DNA of 64,000 nucleotides from Vandiemenella viatica (lineage: Eukaryota; Arthropoda; Insecta; Orthoptera; Morabidae), in assembly GCA_031002005.1 (NCBI GenBank), contig JARYHS010008074.1, positions 280,737,930 through 280,801,929 of the forward strand. Direction: 5' to 3'. Shown in pieces: positions 36,175 through 48,173 of this stretch. A program made the position numbers and the translations under genes. Below the pieces are notes generated by a model. It saw only the letters and a program-made list of their open reading frames with translations, did no database searches and was not told the origin of the DNA. Each line of letters starts with the position of its first letter. The first letter of the stretch is position 1.

Positions 36175-36925
36175 AAAACGGAAAGAAGATAAATGCCAAG
36201 CCAGCTTATAAGGTACACAGATAAAAAATTAAAGGTTAATTATAATTATAGGGTGGGGTCATAGTTGCTTCTTGAAAGCTTGAAGTGTAAATATCTTGGC
36301 ATAAAGTTTGATAACAAAATCAATTGGGTATAGCACATCGGGAAGGTGGTAGGAAAAGATTACAAAATTGGGTTACAAAAATTTGGTTAGGCCATTGGTT
36401 GAACATGGTGGTGTACTTTGGGATCTACATTTTGGCTATCAGATTCAGGAGTTGGAAGGTGTGAAAAGAAGAGCAGCTAGATTTGTTTGTGCAAATTATC
36501 GCAGGACCCAGTCAGAAATTGATATGATAAAGAAGCTGGATTGGGAGTCATTGGAGGAAAGCAGGAGGGTAAAGCGAGTGTTGGGAATGTACAGGGCATA
36601 TGTTGGTGATGGGGCTAGGAGGGATATTGGTCTAGGAATTAGAAATAGTGTATGGAAGGGGAAAGGCGACCATGACCACAAGCTTGCGCTCGATTTCATG
36701 CATAAGGGAGTGGGAAAATTTTATTTTGTTGGTAAGAGTGTCAGGGATTTGAACAAATTACCAAATGTAGGGATGAATAATTTTCCCAAAACGCTTAAGG
36801 AATTTAAAATTAAAATTTTTAAATTAGAATAGTAAAAGGGGGAGGAATTTAATAATAATGGGTAATTAGATGACTAGGGAAATTGCCACCGGAGAATTGG
36901 CTCCATCCCAATTAAATTAATAATA
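36175..36925 (+). mobile_element. LINE fragment, recurrent family, best copy (plus strand)
   Basis: The start is a decayed KYLGIKFDNKINW thumb motif (about 36281-36330). After a frameshift, the frame 36368-36832 is open for 154 codons: LVRPLVEHGGVLWDLHFGYQ, RRAARFVCANYRRTQ, a LGMYRAYVGDGARRDIG block, HKGVGKFYFVGKSVRDLNKL and a natural stop. The 3' UTR ends AGGGAAATTGCCACCGGAGA, then an A/T-rich AATAATAATAA tail. The open C-terminus suggests a fairly recent copy, but the polymerase core is absent. The initiating codon in the open frame is TTG, so no protein is expected from it. Confidence 0.85.
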
Positions 36926-38334
36926 ATAATAAAATATTGTTACTGTAAACAAGCTGAGATTTAATATTTTACCTCAAGATCTTAGAAATGATTGGTATCG
37001 AAACAAAGCAAAGGCAGTATTAAAATTCAATTTAAAAGAAAAAAGAAACAAAACAAAAAAATCAGTCAATTTCATTAGAAAGAAAAATAATTCTGAAAAT
37101 CAGACACAAGAAGAAAGTAAAAAAGTTAATTCTATAGATCGTATAATATAATACAATTCGTCAGTGAAAAATCACAAAAGAGAGGAGAATATAGAGAAGA
37201 ATAAGACAGACACATTGCATGGCTTAGAACAAGAAATCAAACAAAACGAAGAAACATGGAAACACGTGTGGATACACTTCGTTGAGACTTGTAAAGTAAT
37301 GCATCCTTACAGATAGTCAGTATCACTTTTGGCCAGGTGGCCTTCCACAATGCCCATGCTCTCAGACAGTAGAGGCGTTAGTCAACTGTAAGATTTGCTG
37401 CTCCGAATCACCTATTCGTTGCTAGGCGTTAAGCATATAAGATTTTTATTTAGTAGAGGAACTAAGCATTCAAGTTGGCTAAATCGAAGCCTGGGAACTG
37501 TTTCCGACGATATTAATTATATTTCGCTTCTCCAAGTTAGCTTGTTCTATTCCTCATCAACATTCTGGAATAAATTTATACAACTTACGAAAGGTTTCTT
37601 ACGTCAAATGAAAAGAATGATATTGTTTCATTTGTGGCCTTTAAATTCATTTGTGTTTATGGCCGAGACATATTACGAGCGAGGTTTCTCTGGAGCATGA
37701 GTATAAATTTTCCTGTGCAACCAGTTTTCTCGCCAGCTACCTGTCAAGATCAGGCGTTTTATTTGAGATAATGGATATTACTGTCTTTGCCGACTTCTCC
37801 TTGTGTTAGTTATTCGCGTGTCGGCGATATCTTTCCTAGACCCAACATAAATAGTGACATTTATTACATTGACAACTGGATGAAAATTCAAATCGAAATT
37901 GAAGGTGCGTGAATGCAGGCTATCAGATGTCATTTTACGAAAAGGTGAAATGATTGATTACTGAAATTACTAAAGTATCAAGGATCTAAATTCTAATTTC
38001 AAATAAATGAACATACTACATTAAAAATAAAGGACAAATCGTAATTTTTCACATTCGATGGTATCTATTAACTCAACAGGTTGTTAAGATTCTAATACCT
38101 AACGGAAAAGAAATTAATCCTGTTTCATTTTGCACATTTAGTATTTACAAAATACTAAATAAAGCAGTTCATTGTTATGTTGAATATAGCAGCGAACAAA
38201 TTTAGCCAATTAAATCGTTTATTCAACTAAATACTTAATATACATACCAAATTATACACCAAATACTAATAACACATCAAACCCAATCACAATATAGCAT
38301 AATACTATTCAACAAAATAAACTTAAACCTATTC
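36926..38334. other. No supported feature
   Basis: A K/N-rich open stretch without ATG (about 36937-37147) and a 101-codon plus-strand frame (37395-37700) show no recognisable domain. The remainder is AT-rich. Confidence 0.45.
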
Positions 38335-38460
38335 CTTCAAAGGATTCGGCCATGGCCTTCAAGAGGAACAATCCCGACATTCGCTTTAAAAGATTTCGGA
38401 AAACCATGGGGAAAAAATCTCTTTTAACTCACTATTTCATGTTTTGTGTGCACAAAACAG
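38335..38460 (-). repeat. SINE, family II (fragment, minus strand)
   Basis: ATTCGGCCATGGCCTTCAAG, GGAACAATCCCGACATTCGC and GGAAAACCATGGGGAAAAA are the family II body in reverse. The tail and head are lost. Confidence 0.75.
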
Positions 38461-40790
38461 CTCCAACCAATACACTATTACGAAATGCCCCAAATTGGTA
38501 TATTCCCATTATTTTCCTAGATAAAAATTAAAAGATCTTGGAAGCAATTCGCTGTATTTACTGCTGACTATTATTTCTTTCAGTTACTTAATTCAACAGA
38601 TTATTCTATACCGTACGTATCCCCGTTTCCTGCACAGAGCTAACTTCTAGACCATCGTTTTAGTGACGAATGTCCGCCCCATAAAAATTTAATCTTGTGC
38701 ATATCGTATTCAGGATTTATGCGCCATCACATCTACTGCTACGATGAAGGGTTCTTTATTTAATCCCAGCATAATACTCTATAGAAAGTACAACATGAAA
38801 ATTAAATGATGAAACTCATCTCTATAGTACCTCTTTCTTTTAGTTTCAGGTTGTAGGTCAATATTCGTATAAGAGGAAGTCTCATTCGTACTTCGGAGCA
38901 AAGTCGGATCGCGTCGCGCACTCAGTGACGTCCTCAAGCATAGTCATCTCTGTGAATCATTTAATTCATAGCACTTTTTACTTGAATATAATGACCGAGG
39001 CTTGAGATACCAGTGCCTTTCATTATGGCAACGCAACAACTAGAGAGATGTTAGACTCATCGGAGGCAAGACTAAGGTCATTAAAAAAACCATTTGATTC
39101 AACGACACATTGCTTTATCAGAAATTGCTTAGAAACAATTGTGTTGGTCTGAAAAGTTTCCGGCCTCAGCGTTGGACAAACTATTCTTTGTTCGAACGAT
39201 ACATAAATTTACATTTTTCGAAAAATTTACAGTTGTTTAAAGATATATTTATATGAAATATTGTTTGGTGTTTTACCGTGAGTATTGATAGCTGAGGTGA
39301 CTCCTAGAACGTTACAATGCACCTGGATATTACGTTTTTTGGTAAATTTTGGAGTCGCTTAAATTTTTTGCGAGCTGAGGGAGAAACTAGGTGTTATGAG
39401 AACTAAGCATAAGTTTTTTCTACTAAATTCAGGTTTAAACAAACACTTGAAACAATCTCTTCGTCATTAAATAAACTCTACCTCTTGAAAGAACGTAAAT
39501 ATTTAAATATTTTTAAAATTACTGTAAAATTGAAATAGAATCTAAAATCTGATGCAATTCTTTAAATGATTGTCACTAGTGCTGGAAAAATGTATGTGAA
39601 TATGGTAGCATCAACAACTAAAAGCACATGATTGCTCGATAACACAAGTTAAAAATTCTTCAGGTTAGGAAGGGCAACCAGGCAACTAACAGGTTCTTGA
39701 GAACAAAGAGGAAAAAATAGGTATTCTACGTTTGAACATGTTTTCTTTTTAATTCGGGCAATCTTAAATTTATACTACACCCTACATTTATTGCATATCG
39801 TATTCTCATTGGAAACCTCAGAGACAATTACTGTTTACACACAAAAACTTATTTCAGTATCTCATTATCTAACTCAACTGCCAGTCAGTAGTAGGAAACT
39901 CTTGATTACCTATGTTTCGCTCATAACGGTGCTCTGTTCGCTGACATCTGTCCAGCAGAGTTGCAACAAACACATCACGTATGAACAGACAAGGGCACAA
40001 CACGTATAAGAAGGAGGAGACGAGACAGGAAGGCACAGAACAATTCACACTACGTTAGGAAACAAAGATAGGTATTTATTCCTTCAATCATGCCGCGATG
40101 ATTCTGATGATTGTGAATTGCGCATTTTAATTTAAAAGCCTAAGGAAAAAACGGAAAACAGAGACGAGTATGGACAAACCAAAGCAACAGAATGTCATAC
40201 AGGTACTGTGGTGCGTTTTAACCGCATTAAACTGGAATACGCTGAAGCGAATAATATAAAAATATAAAGCTGGCCTCTTTGATTTTAAGCGTAGAGAAAA
40301 CAGCAGGAAAGTTCAAGAACTATATACATAAATTCTGAAACAGATTAAAATCTGGACGGTAAAATGATGGGGAATAAAAGAGTTCTATATTTGTGAATAC
40401 GTTTTCCAGTTTTATAGATTGAACATGAAGTACGTATTTAAAATCAGACGAAACAAATGAAATGGGAAGATAAATCATAATTCATTAACTCTCTGAAAAA
40501 GAAATTATAAGACTATTTAAACCGATACCAAAAATATAGTAGACGGAGTAACTGATTGCTTTTATACTATTTTATCAGTTATAATATGTAGGTGGCGAAT
40601 GTCTTTTATTTCTATCTCGACTTGTTTTTGAGGTACACTTTTTAAACGATTCTCATTTTTTACATATTATAATATGGACAACGATAATGTTTGATAATTG
40701 TTAAATGTTACCTTTGTTGACAAAATAGTTTTATTTGTCGTTGATATCTTTGTGATTAACTATTTGTGAATGTAACGAATGGTTTTCGAG
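38461..40790. other. No supported feature
   Basis: AT-rich sequence. Short open frames (for example 39791-40009) lack recognisable content. Confidence 0.5.
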
Positions 40791-41267
40791 ATGAACGCTG
40801 AAAAAAGTAATCACCGCCAGTGCAAAAATTCACCAAACAAGTTTTGTTACCTGTGTGGGCAGTACATTCTTAAGTCTCAAGGTAAAAATGTATCTAAAAA
40901 AATACGTAATGCGTATTTCCGATATTTTTGACGTATTGCATATCGAGATATGACCTGGATCCCGCAACTATTTTGTGTATGGTGTTATGCTACTCTCTAG
41001 TCTTGGCTGAATGGAAACAAAACATCTATGCCATTTTCAATACCAACACTTGCATTACACCTATTAACGAAGAACCAAAATTTCAATTAAAAACTAATGA
41101 CAAAGAACTATGCGCATAGGCATCCTTAAAAGCTGTGATAGAAGTTTGTTTTTTTTAGGTAATCACAGAGGCGAAAACGCGGATCTCATGGTGAACAATT
41201 TGTTAAATTAATATAAAAGATGGGTTGCCGAATGTCATTAAAAATTTATTTTCTCCATTTTCATTCG

Positions 41268-41322
<55 letters not shown>

Positions 41323-41488
41323 TCTAATCTTGGATCTGTGAGTTTTTGAACAAGGGGAACGGTTTCAGGAAGTAAAAAGGCTTGAAGAACAGTTTCAAGG
41401 TCATTGGGACGCAGGAGATTACAGCTGGCATTTAAAGCGTGAAGATAATTCCCGCCATAAAAGCAAAATTCAAGTATTTTTCATTTAA
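40791..41488 (+). pseudogene. Broken, internally deleted copy of a multicopy arthropod gene
   Basis: From the ATG at 40791 the frame gives NSPNKFCYLCGQYILKSQGK, a CxxC zinc-binding start, then NAYFRYF, a TGA stop, MTWIP, a second Cys pair (CVWC) and a TAG. Further on come C-terminal blocks of the same family in shifting frames: GNHRGENADLMVNNLLN (about 41160), MSLKIYFLHFHSS (about 41234), GERF and EEQFQGHWDAGDYSWHLKRE (about 41354-41440), with a stop at 41486-41488. I recognise these blocks as the two ends of a large arthropod multicopy protein of unknown function, often annotated as uncharacterised and probably mobile-element associated. The long middle is deleted. At least two stops, two frameshifts and a 50-nt T run interrupt what remains, so it is certainly non-functional. 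Confidence 0.65.
41270..41319. repeat. 50-nt poly-T run inside the pseudogene
   Basis: It falls between MSLKIYFLHFHSS and the SNLGS block. There the related proteins have a short Phe-rich stretch, so a TTTTTT codon pair may have expanded. A poly(A)-type insertion is the alternative. Confidence 0.7.
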
Positions 41489-43762
41489 ATACTTTTTACC
41501 GTATATTTAATATTTTAATATGTGGAAATATATAAATAATAAGGTTCGTTGACGGTTTTACCTTAATTATTCATATTTAAAATAAAGGAATATGTATACT
41601 GGACGTTCACTTTCTTTTACTAACAATTGTCAGTTACCGTACCTAAAAAACAGTATATGATAGAAAAAAAGTAGTCTACGTATGTGTTCTTATTAAACGA
41701 TATGTATGAATAAATAAACAGGAAAAATTGAAGTGGGTATTTATTTTATTATTATTTTTTTTATCGCAGATAGAAAGACGAAAAATATTTTTCTGCTTTT
41801 GGACTGCAGTATAACTTGAAAATCATTATGGACCAATACCAATTAATAATTTATGAGGAAATGAGATTGTAAGTCAGTACTGTCAGTAATCAATCAAATG
41901 AAAAAATAAAAAAAGATTTATCGTTAATAAAAATTGAAGGAGAAAGAATTACTGTATTATATACCTCTAATAATATAATTTATAATAATAAACGTGAAAA
42001 TGCAGAGAAGTAATTCAGCATCAAGAATAACCTGATGTGAGATAATTTGAGTTAAAAGGAAACATAAAAAGTTAATGGATTACAAAAGACAATAGAAGAA
42101 TAAAAAATATTGTTGAATTCTGTAGGGAAATGAAAAAAACCGGAAATTCGGAGCCTACTCTTAAGGTGATAAATTTCATTAGGTTTTTGAATGGAAACTT
42201 GTTAAAACGTAGTAGGAAGAAGTGGATGTTGCATGATACTAATCAAAAGATTAATGGCAACAAATTTCCATATTGGCATATCTTAGAAGTCGATTGTGCA
42301 ATAAAAGCACCAAATAATTCAATATTTTTCCACAGTATCTTATTTTATGTGTGCTGTGGCAACGGTGTAACTCGTTATAGCGGTATTTTAAAGCGAACAA
42401 TTTACCGAAACGGACGGACCACTGTGACGGCCAGTGACATGCTTGCGCCTGACGGGTAGTCGACCAGTGTGACGACTGCGGCATGTCGGTAGCTGGCTGC
42501 GTGCAGCAGACTACTGCATTTTATAAATTGTAAAAAATCAGTACTCGACCTTATGAATAACTCTCTCGATATCAAGATATTACATCTTTAAAACTAATTT
42601 CTAATATATAGACAGAATATATTTTAAAAAATTGCAAACATTCTGTATATATTCAAAATACTGCGAAATTAAAGCAATACAGGCTATATCATAGCTCAGT
42701 ATTTCCACAAAGGTCAACTTATTTGGGGACATGATATCAGTAACAATTTAATGTATTGGTTCCTACAACACAGTAATCGGGACAGATGTGTGTGAGTTAA
42801 GCATAACGTTGCTTGACAGTTACTGACAGTATTTTTTGGTGTACCTTTTTTTTCTGCTGTCCCTCTTTAAGACTAACGCGCCTGTTAACTAATAATAAGA
42901 AATAGTATCTTTGATTGATATAATCTACATACAATTTATAGCTAACTGGTGTGGAAGAATGGTCACAGTTAATTATTTTATCTAGACGTAGTTCTGGAAA
43001 TGCTTAAACTACGTATGCAAAATTCTGAGACTAAAGATTCAGATATATACATCAATCCTTTGAAGCTGTTCCGAAACGTGTTTGCTTATTACTTGTTGAT
43101 AAAAGACATGATTAGTCACTGAATTTAGAAGAACTCCAAATCATTTATAAATATTACCCACACTTTCCTCTCTTGATGTAATCGCGCTGTAAAGGTTTTC
43201 TTGGAGCAGTTGGTTCACAACAGTAGGAATCTACATTTTACGGGACCTTGGGGACGATTAATCTGCTGTATTAAGTGGTAACGGTATAAAACAAATAATA
43301 ATATGCTTAACACATTTTGGTACCATTCGCGAGTGTAATTGAAGGAAAACTTAATTCTCTCCAGCTACATTGACACTGTCAAATTATGGATTGTTACTAC
43401 ATAAAAAAATTCTATGTGATCCATCGGACAGAAATCAATCACTATGTTGTGTAATGTCATTGTGTTTGTTGATTCCTGGAATTTTGTATCTAAATTATAA
43501 TAGTGGTTTAGAAAACGTAGAAAAAGAAATGAAGTACGAAGTATAAGTAACAGATGCGAAATACGTTACTCAATCTAGTGAGAAGGGGATGACTATAAAT
43601 AATTCTTATTTACTGTTCTTAGATATTAAATTGTATTATGATTTTCATTTTTTAAGAAATAACACAACAGAAATAGAAATACAGATATGCTTTCGAGTCG
43701 GTTGTCACTTTCATTGAGATGTCCGACAAAGACATTGTTTTGTTCTGTTTTTTTATTTTACA
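41489..43762. other. No supported feature
   Basis: A plus-strand frame at 42130-42459 (109 codons, ATG start) has no recognisable domain. It ends in a locally GC-richer stretch (42360-42510) that I cannot explain. The rest is AT-rich. Confidence 0.45.
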
Positions 43763-44003
43763 ATGCCGAGCTTTAACTTTCTGGCCTCACATTTGGAAGG
43801 ACATCGTTTGAAATTCCCGTCGGACATCTAGATTTGGTTTTTCCATGGTTTCCCCAAAATCACTCCAGGCGAATGCCGGGATGCTTCCTTCAAAAGGCCA
43901 TGGCCGAATTCCTTCACTTCTTTGTCACCAGTCCCGTCCCGCCTCTAATTACCTCAACGTCGACGAGGTGTAAAACCATAAGTAAAAAAAATCTACAATA
44001 AAT
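43763..44003 (+). repeat. SINE, family II (full length, plus strand)
   Basis: GCCGAGCTTTAACTTTCTGG (degraded head), CCGTCGGACATCTAGATTTG, CAGGCGAATGCCGGGATGCT, AAAAGGCCATGGCCGAATTC and the tail TTACCTCAACGTCGACGAGG with CCATAAGTAAAAAAA are all in order. Confidence 0.88.
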
Positions 44004-44024
44004 TAAATTAGTCCACAACCCGAA

Positions 44025-44265
44025 GGTTGGTTTGATTCCCCCGAAAGAGGCATACTAAGCCATTGTGTCAGAGGTAGCATGACCAGTTACTTTCCTCTGG
44101 GACCTACAGTTTAACGTGGAATCCGAATCACGGAACGACCAGGCATAGCTCATATGATAAAACACAACTCTTAAAAATCTGGCACACCGGTATTTGAAAC
44201 CGGGTCTGGAACAGCAAACTTTTTGAAAGCGGGCTCCGTAACCACTGACCTACTTAAATGATACG
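44025..44265 (-). repeat. SINE-like repeat, family IV (copy 1, minus strand)
   Basis: GGGACCTACAGTTTAACGTGGA, AATCCGAATCACGGAACGAC and a B-box-complement-like GAAACCGGGTC region, followed by GGGCTCCGTAACCACTGACC, have direct counterparts in the same order at 52470-52715. Confidence 0.65.
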
Positions 44266-44515
44266 CACCAAAGATATCTTAGCGTAACTGAAGGGATCTA
44301 AGAAGTCAAAGTCAGTAATAATACAGTTCTGATGAAATTCAGAATGCGAAGATAGCAATGCAGCTGAAATACGTACTCACGAATATTGTTCCGGAGCGTA
44401 AAATGCTATTAACAGTTTGCAGTTAAAGTAGCGAGGAACTACGTTTAGAAGTTTAGTCAGGACTTTAAAACAGCACTTATACGAATACCAGTGTAAGTGC
44501 TTCGTTTGAGCATCC

Positions 44516-44900
44516 CGTGTAGCTGAGTGCGCAGTGCGCTGAGGCGCCCCACTCTGGAGGTACAATAGGAATGGGCACAAGGCAAACAGACCTCTGCGTG
44601 ATTCTTAGGCGGCTTTCCGCTGTTATCAAGGTGTATGCCGGGATGGTCCCCAACCTCCGCCTACACATTTCACAGACAAAAAATACACACACAGAACATT
44701 GCTACACATCTGGCAGACAGACTGTAACCACTTCCTCCATTAGTACGTAGTAGTAGGTATAAATTGTTTGACGTCAGCAAGGGCTTGCGACCGTAAAAAC
44801 AAAAATCAAAATTTTAACATGCTAATTATGAGCAAAACTCATCTAAGGCAGCTGACCCCAAAATGCTGCGAAAAAGGTAGTGAAGAAGAAGAAGAAAAGT
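44516..44900 (+). repeat. SINE-like repeat, family III (copy 2)
   Basis: The head CCGTGTAGCTGAGTGCGCAG, a diverged body (GATTCTTAGGCGGCTTTCCG, GGGATGGTCCCCAACCTCCG), ACACATTTCACAGACAAAAA, CAGACAGACTG, then GAGCAAAACTCATCTAAGGC and a GAAGAAGAAGAAG tail correspond block by block to 5518-5870. Confidence 0.75.
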
Positions 44901-45070
44901 ACCCCACTTGTCCCGTTGATGTGCGGGCGGGCCTCCTGGCTGCCGCCGTTTGACAGGCAGTTGATGTCTGAGGAGGTCTCCCCTCAGCACCTGCAGCACA
45001 GCGCCGCAAAACCCGTTTGTTGTGCCAGCAGGAGCCACCAAACACAAACACGGCTGGCCCACTTAGCACA
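44901..45070. other. GC-rich islet after SINE
   Basis: About 170 bases of higher G+C that do not belong to the SINE as defined by its other copies. Open frames exist on both strands (78, 79 and 106 codons), but none has recognisable content. Confidence 0.3.
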
Positions 45071-46263
45071 CTTGTCAAAACAACTCTTACACCTTACACT
45101 ACAAAGAGCTAACTGCAAAGCCAGCTGCCGACGTGGTACTATGTGTTCGATCCACGTTTGTTTCTTTGAAAAAATACCTTTCTTAATTACTTCTTTGTGA
45201 TGGCGCACTATTGTTCGCAAAGTTATAATTTATATCAACCGAGCGAGTATCCAAGTGGACGTTATGTAACTCAGATTTTTTGAGGCTAAGACATACATTT
45301 GACAACATGGAAGGAAGAGTACTAGTTGAAATGCAGATCCTCCTATAATAACCCACAGATGGTGTCTGTCAAACACGGCAACTTCGATCTGTGCATAAGT
45401 CAAATGTAAAACACAATTGCTATGAAAATAACTTCCACCATATACTGGAATCGTTAGTTATAAACAACATCGGGATCCGAATTACTAAACCTGTAATCTT
45501 CTATCTGATATAAAATATACTCTCCTCTCGAATCATCACTCTGCAAATAGAATATCCAGAGGATCAAGACGAGGCACGTGTGAGGTGTCATTCACGTAAC
45601 ATAGCCATATTGAAGAAACAATATTTCTCGCAGTGTTTCTTTCTTGAGAAATTATTAAAACCTAATTTTTATTGCTTTTAACGATAATGGACTTATCTAC
45701 TTCAATCTAAATTGATTGATAAAGCAAATTTCTGTAGATTCTTCAAGTTCGTTATAAAGTAAAGCTTGTTTTACTTATAGATGTATAAAAATATTATTTC
45801 TGATGTTAACTTTCTTATCGCAACAGAAATTTCTATTTGCGAAAAAATGAAGGGGAGAGAGGTACGTTTATACGTTATGAAGGAATAAGAAATTATCACT
45901 AATATAAATACAGGAAGTTGTTTGAAATAACTACATCACTTGACTCAGGTGGGGTAAAAAAGCTCAATTTAAAAATTACAATATTGATTTTCACAGATCA
46001 CCACTCAGAGTATTTAACCACATTTTACGTACCGGTTTATAAAAATATCCCACAAAAACAATTCTTCTAAAAATAGGCCAAGTATCATGGATGTTTAGCG
46101 ACAAAAATCTGAGAGATCTTGTTCTGAGCCAAGTCTACACTTCATTAAAAACGCTCATTTCTAGGACTAAAACAGGTGAATCATAACTACCTTTATAAGC
46201 AGTATAATATTTAATGTAATCTGCTAATTGTCATTGATACCGTCCACAGCGGACCCACACTGG
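45071..46263. other. No supported feature
   Basis: AT-rich sequence with no recognisable gene or repeat. Confidence 0.5.
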
Positions 46264-46445
46264 AGAGAGATAAATCTGAGGACAGGATGTCAGACCATGT
46301 AGGATGTTAACGTATATTTACAATCGACCCCGAAACTATAGTCGTTGCGAAAGAAAATAGCGTAGCCGTAAGCACCCATCAGACCAAGAGGGTAACATTG
46401 GAATGATGAATGATGCTCGCCGCACCCGTGATCGAAGCATTGGTA
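46264..46445 (+). repeat. Direct repeat, unclassified (copy 1)
   Basis: AAATCTGAGGACAGGATGTC, TAACGTATATTTACAATCGA, CGAAAGAAAATAGCGTAGCC with GTAAGCA, and GATGAATGATGCTCGCC recur in the same order and orientation at 47991-48173, with about 80 percent identity by eye. Confidence 0.85.
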
Positions 46446-46454
46446 CAAAAGTCT

Positions 46455-46645
46455 TGGTTTCAAGTCACGGTCCCGGCGTACCGGCCGTCCTGATTACGGT
46501 TTTTAGGCGGTTTCCCATAAGCGAGGCGATTGCTGGAACTGTCCCCAATCTCTTCCTCATAAACTACGCATTTCACAAACAAAAAATACAATTATCACAC
46601 AGAACGTATATTACTCGTTTCGCAGACAGATGGCAACGAATAGGT
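46455..46645 (+). repeat. SINE-like repeat, family III (copy 3, partial)
   Basis: GGCGTACCGGCCGTCCTGAT, TTTCCCATAAGCGAGGCGAT, CGCATTTCACAAACAAAAAA and CGCAGACAGATGGCA match the middle of the copies at 5518 and 44516. It abuts the direct repeat ending at 46445. Confidence 0.75.
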
Positions 46646-47990
46646 TAAATGCTCCGGATTTCACAAATCCGGTTATACAACTTGTCCTCCCATACTCATG
46701 TTTTCACACTGGTCGCATGTGTAACATGTGGCAGGTGTCTTCTGGTCCTCTGGACTCTATCCGATAAAAACAAAAAATCTAATACTCGACTTCAGAGTGA
46801 AGCTTTAGTTTGTTCGCAAGTGGTTCGCATTCCATGTAAAACTATAGGTTCCTTTTACTCGGCTGAATTTCCGGGTTAAGTAACGGCAAGGACAAAATGC
46901 GCGGCTGAGGACTGCACGGCCTTATTCACCTACCCGAAAATAGTACTAACATATTGAAATTTGCTTTGCCTACTTCGACGTAATGTCCTTTTAACGTTCC
47001 CCTCTCTCTTTTTACGGAAAAGTTACCATGAATTAAATTAAAAATGACCAAATATGTTGGTGTCACACGACTATCACATGCCGCCAGTGCTGCAAGATTA
47101 ATTAAAATCTCTTGAAATGTTTGTTAATCCCTTTGTTGCAATGTTTTTTTTTGGCGTTATATCTTCTTTACGTTGAAAATAGTTGCCCGAAATTTACAAA
47201 TAGGAAATATAGGTACGAGCTGCATTCGAGCGATGCATGGCATGTAATATCGAAAAGACGCAATCAGAGACAATCGATTGCTTCCGTTCCAAACAAATTC
47301 AGCGTATCCGACGAACGAAATTTTCGAAAAAATGTTCTCTTTGTCCATGGAGTATTCGAACCTAATCACAACCTCTATGAGAATACGAAACTGTTTAGGC
47401 TGATAGGATCCCTGCCCAATATTCGTGTCATTTTTGCAGTGTTGGTGCCATTTTGCGTGTCATTTTAGTTATTATTTAATTTGTGGCGATTTTTTGTAAA
47501 AAGAGAGTGGAAAACGTGAAGAGATCATTATATCAAAGCAGTTAAGCCAAATTTCAACAAGTTGGTAACATTTTCTGGCAGGTGGAAGAAGTGGTGTAGT
47601 CCCCTTGAATCCCTTTCACATGGCTGCCGAACGGTCATTCGAAGGTCAAGAGTGCCATACAATTTGCTTTTTATCTTTACTACCTATGTCCTGTTATTCC
47701 CAATCGAAAACTGAATACAGGTATTATTTTCATGCCAAGGCGCACCTCTGAAGCAGCAATCCAGTGGTCCGAGTGTGGCTGTAGCGCGGGGGCCGTATTT
47801 CAGACTGCCTGTCCTGATGGCTTGTTTTATAGGGCGCAGCTGGGGACAGCGCCATCCAATTGGAAAGGGAAACTGACGCCGATTGCGTGTGCGGTACTTG
47901 CCTAGCTCGACCCTAAATCTCCACCGTTACTCTTAATGAAACGGCCGGAACCCTAACGTACCCAAGTGTCCACCACTGCGGGGTGAAAAC
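46646..47990. other. No supported feature
   Basis: A 118-codon plus-strand frame (47112-47468) starts at TTG and has no recognisable domain. A GC-richer stretch at 47760-47990 is unexplained. Confidence 0.45.
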
Positions 47991-48173
47991 GAGGGAGTAA
48001 AATCTGAGGACCGGAGGTCAGATGAGTTGTGCTATGGGCGCTAATGTATATTTACAGTCGGCCCGAAAATACAGTCACTACGAAAGAAAATAGCGTAGCC
48101 GTAAGCAGCTAAGAAGGTAACATCGAAAGGATGAATAATGCTCGCCATACGCGTAGACAAAACTATCGGTGCC
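47991..48173 (+). repeat. Direct repeat, unclassified (copy 2)
   Basis: AAATCTGAGGACCGGAGGTC, TAATGTATATTTACAGTCGG, CGAAAGAAAATAGCGTAGCC and GATGAATAATGCTCGCC repeat the order seen at 46264-46445, about 1.7 kb away. Confidence 0.85.

Noticed and set aside
36937..37147. A Lys/Asn-rich open stretch reading ILPQDLRNDWYRNKAKAVLK just after a LINE copy
   Set aside because: No ATG, strong A-bias, and only faint similarity to LINE C-termini. It may be an older LINE scrap but cannot be shown.
42130..42459. A 109-codon plus-strand frame with ATG start
   Set aside because: No motif, no promoter or splice evidence; the length is within chance expectation over 64 kb and six frames.
47112..47468. A 118-codon plus-strand frame with a hydrophobic start resembling a signal peptide
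   Set aside because: The first codon is TTG, and no domain or homologous motif is visible.
46264..48173. A complete LTR retrotransposon bounded by the two direct repeats
   Set aside because: No gag, protease, RT or integrase motif lies between them, and TG/CA ends and a primer-binding site were not found.
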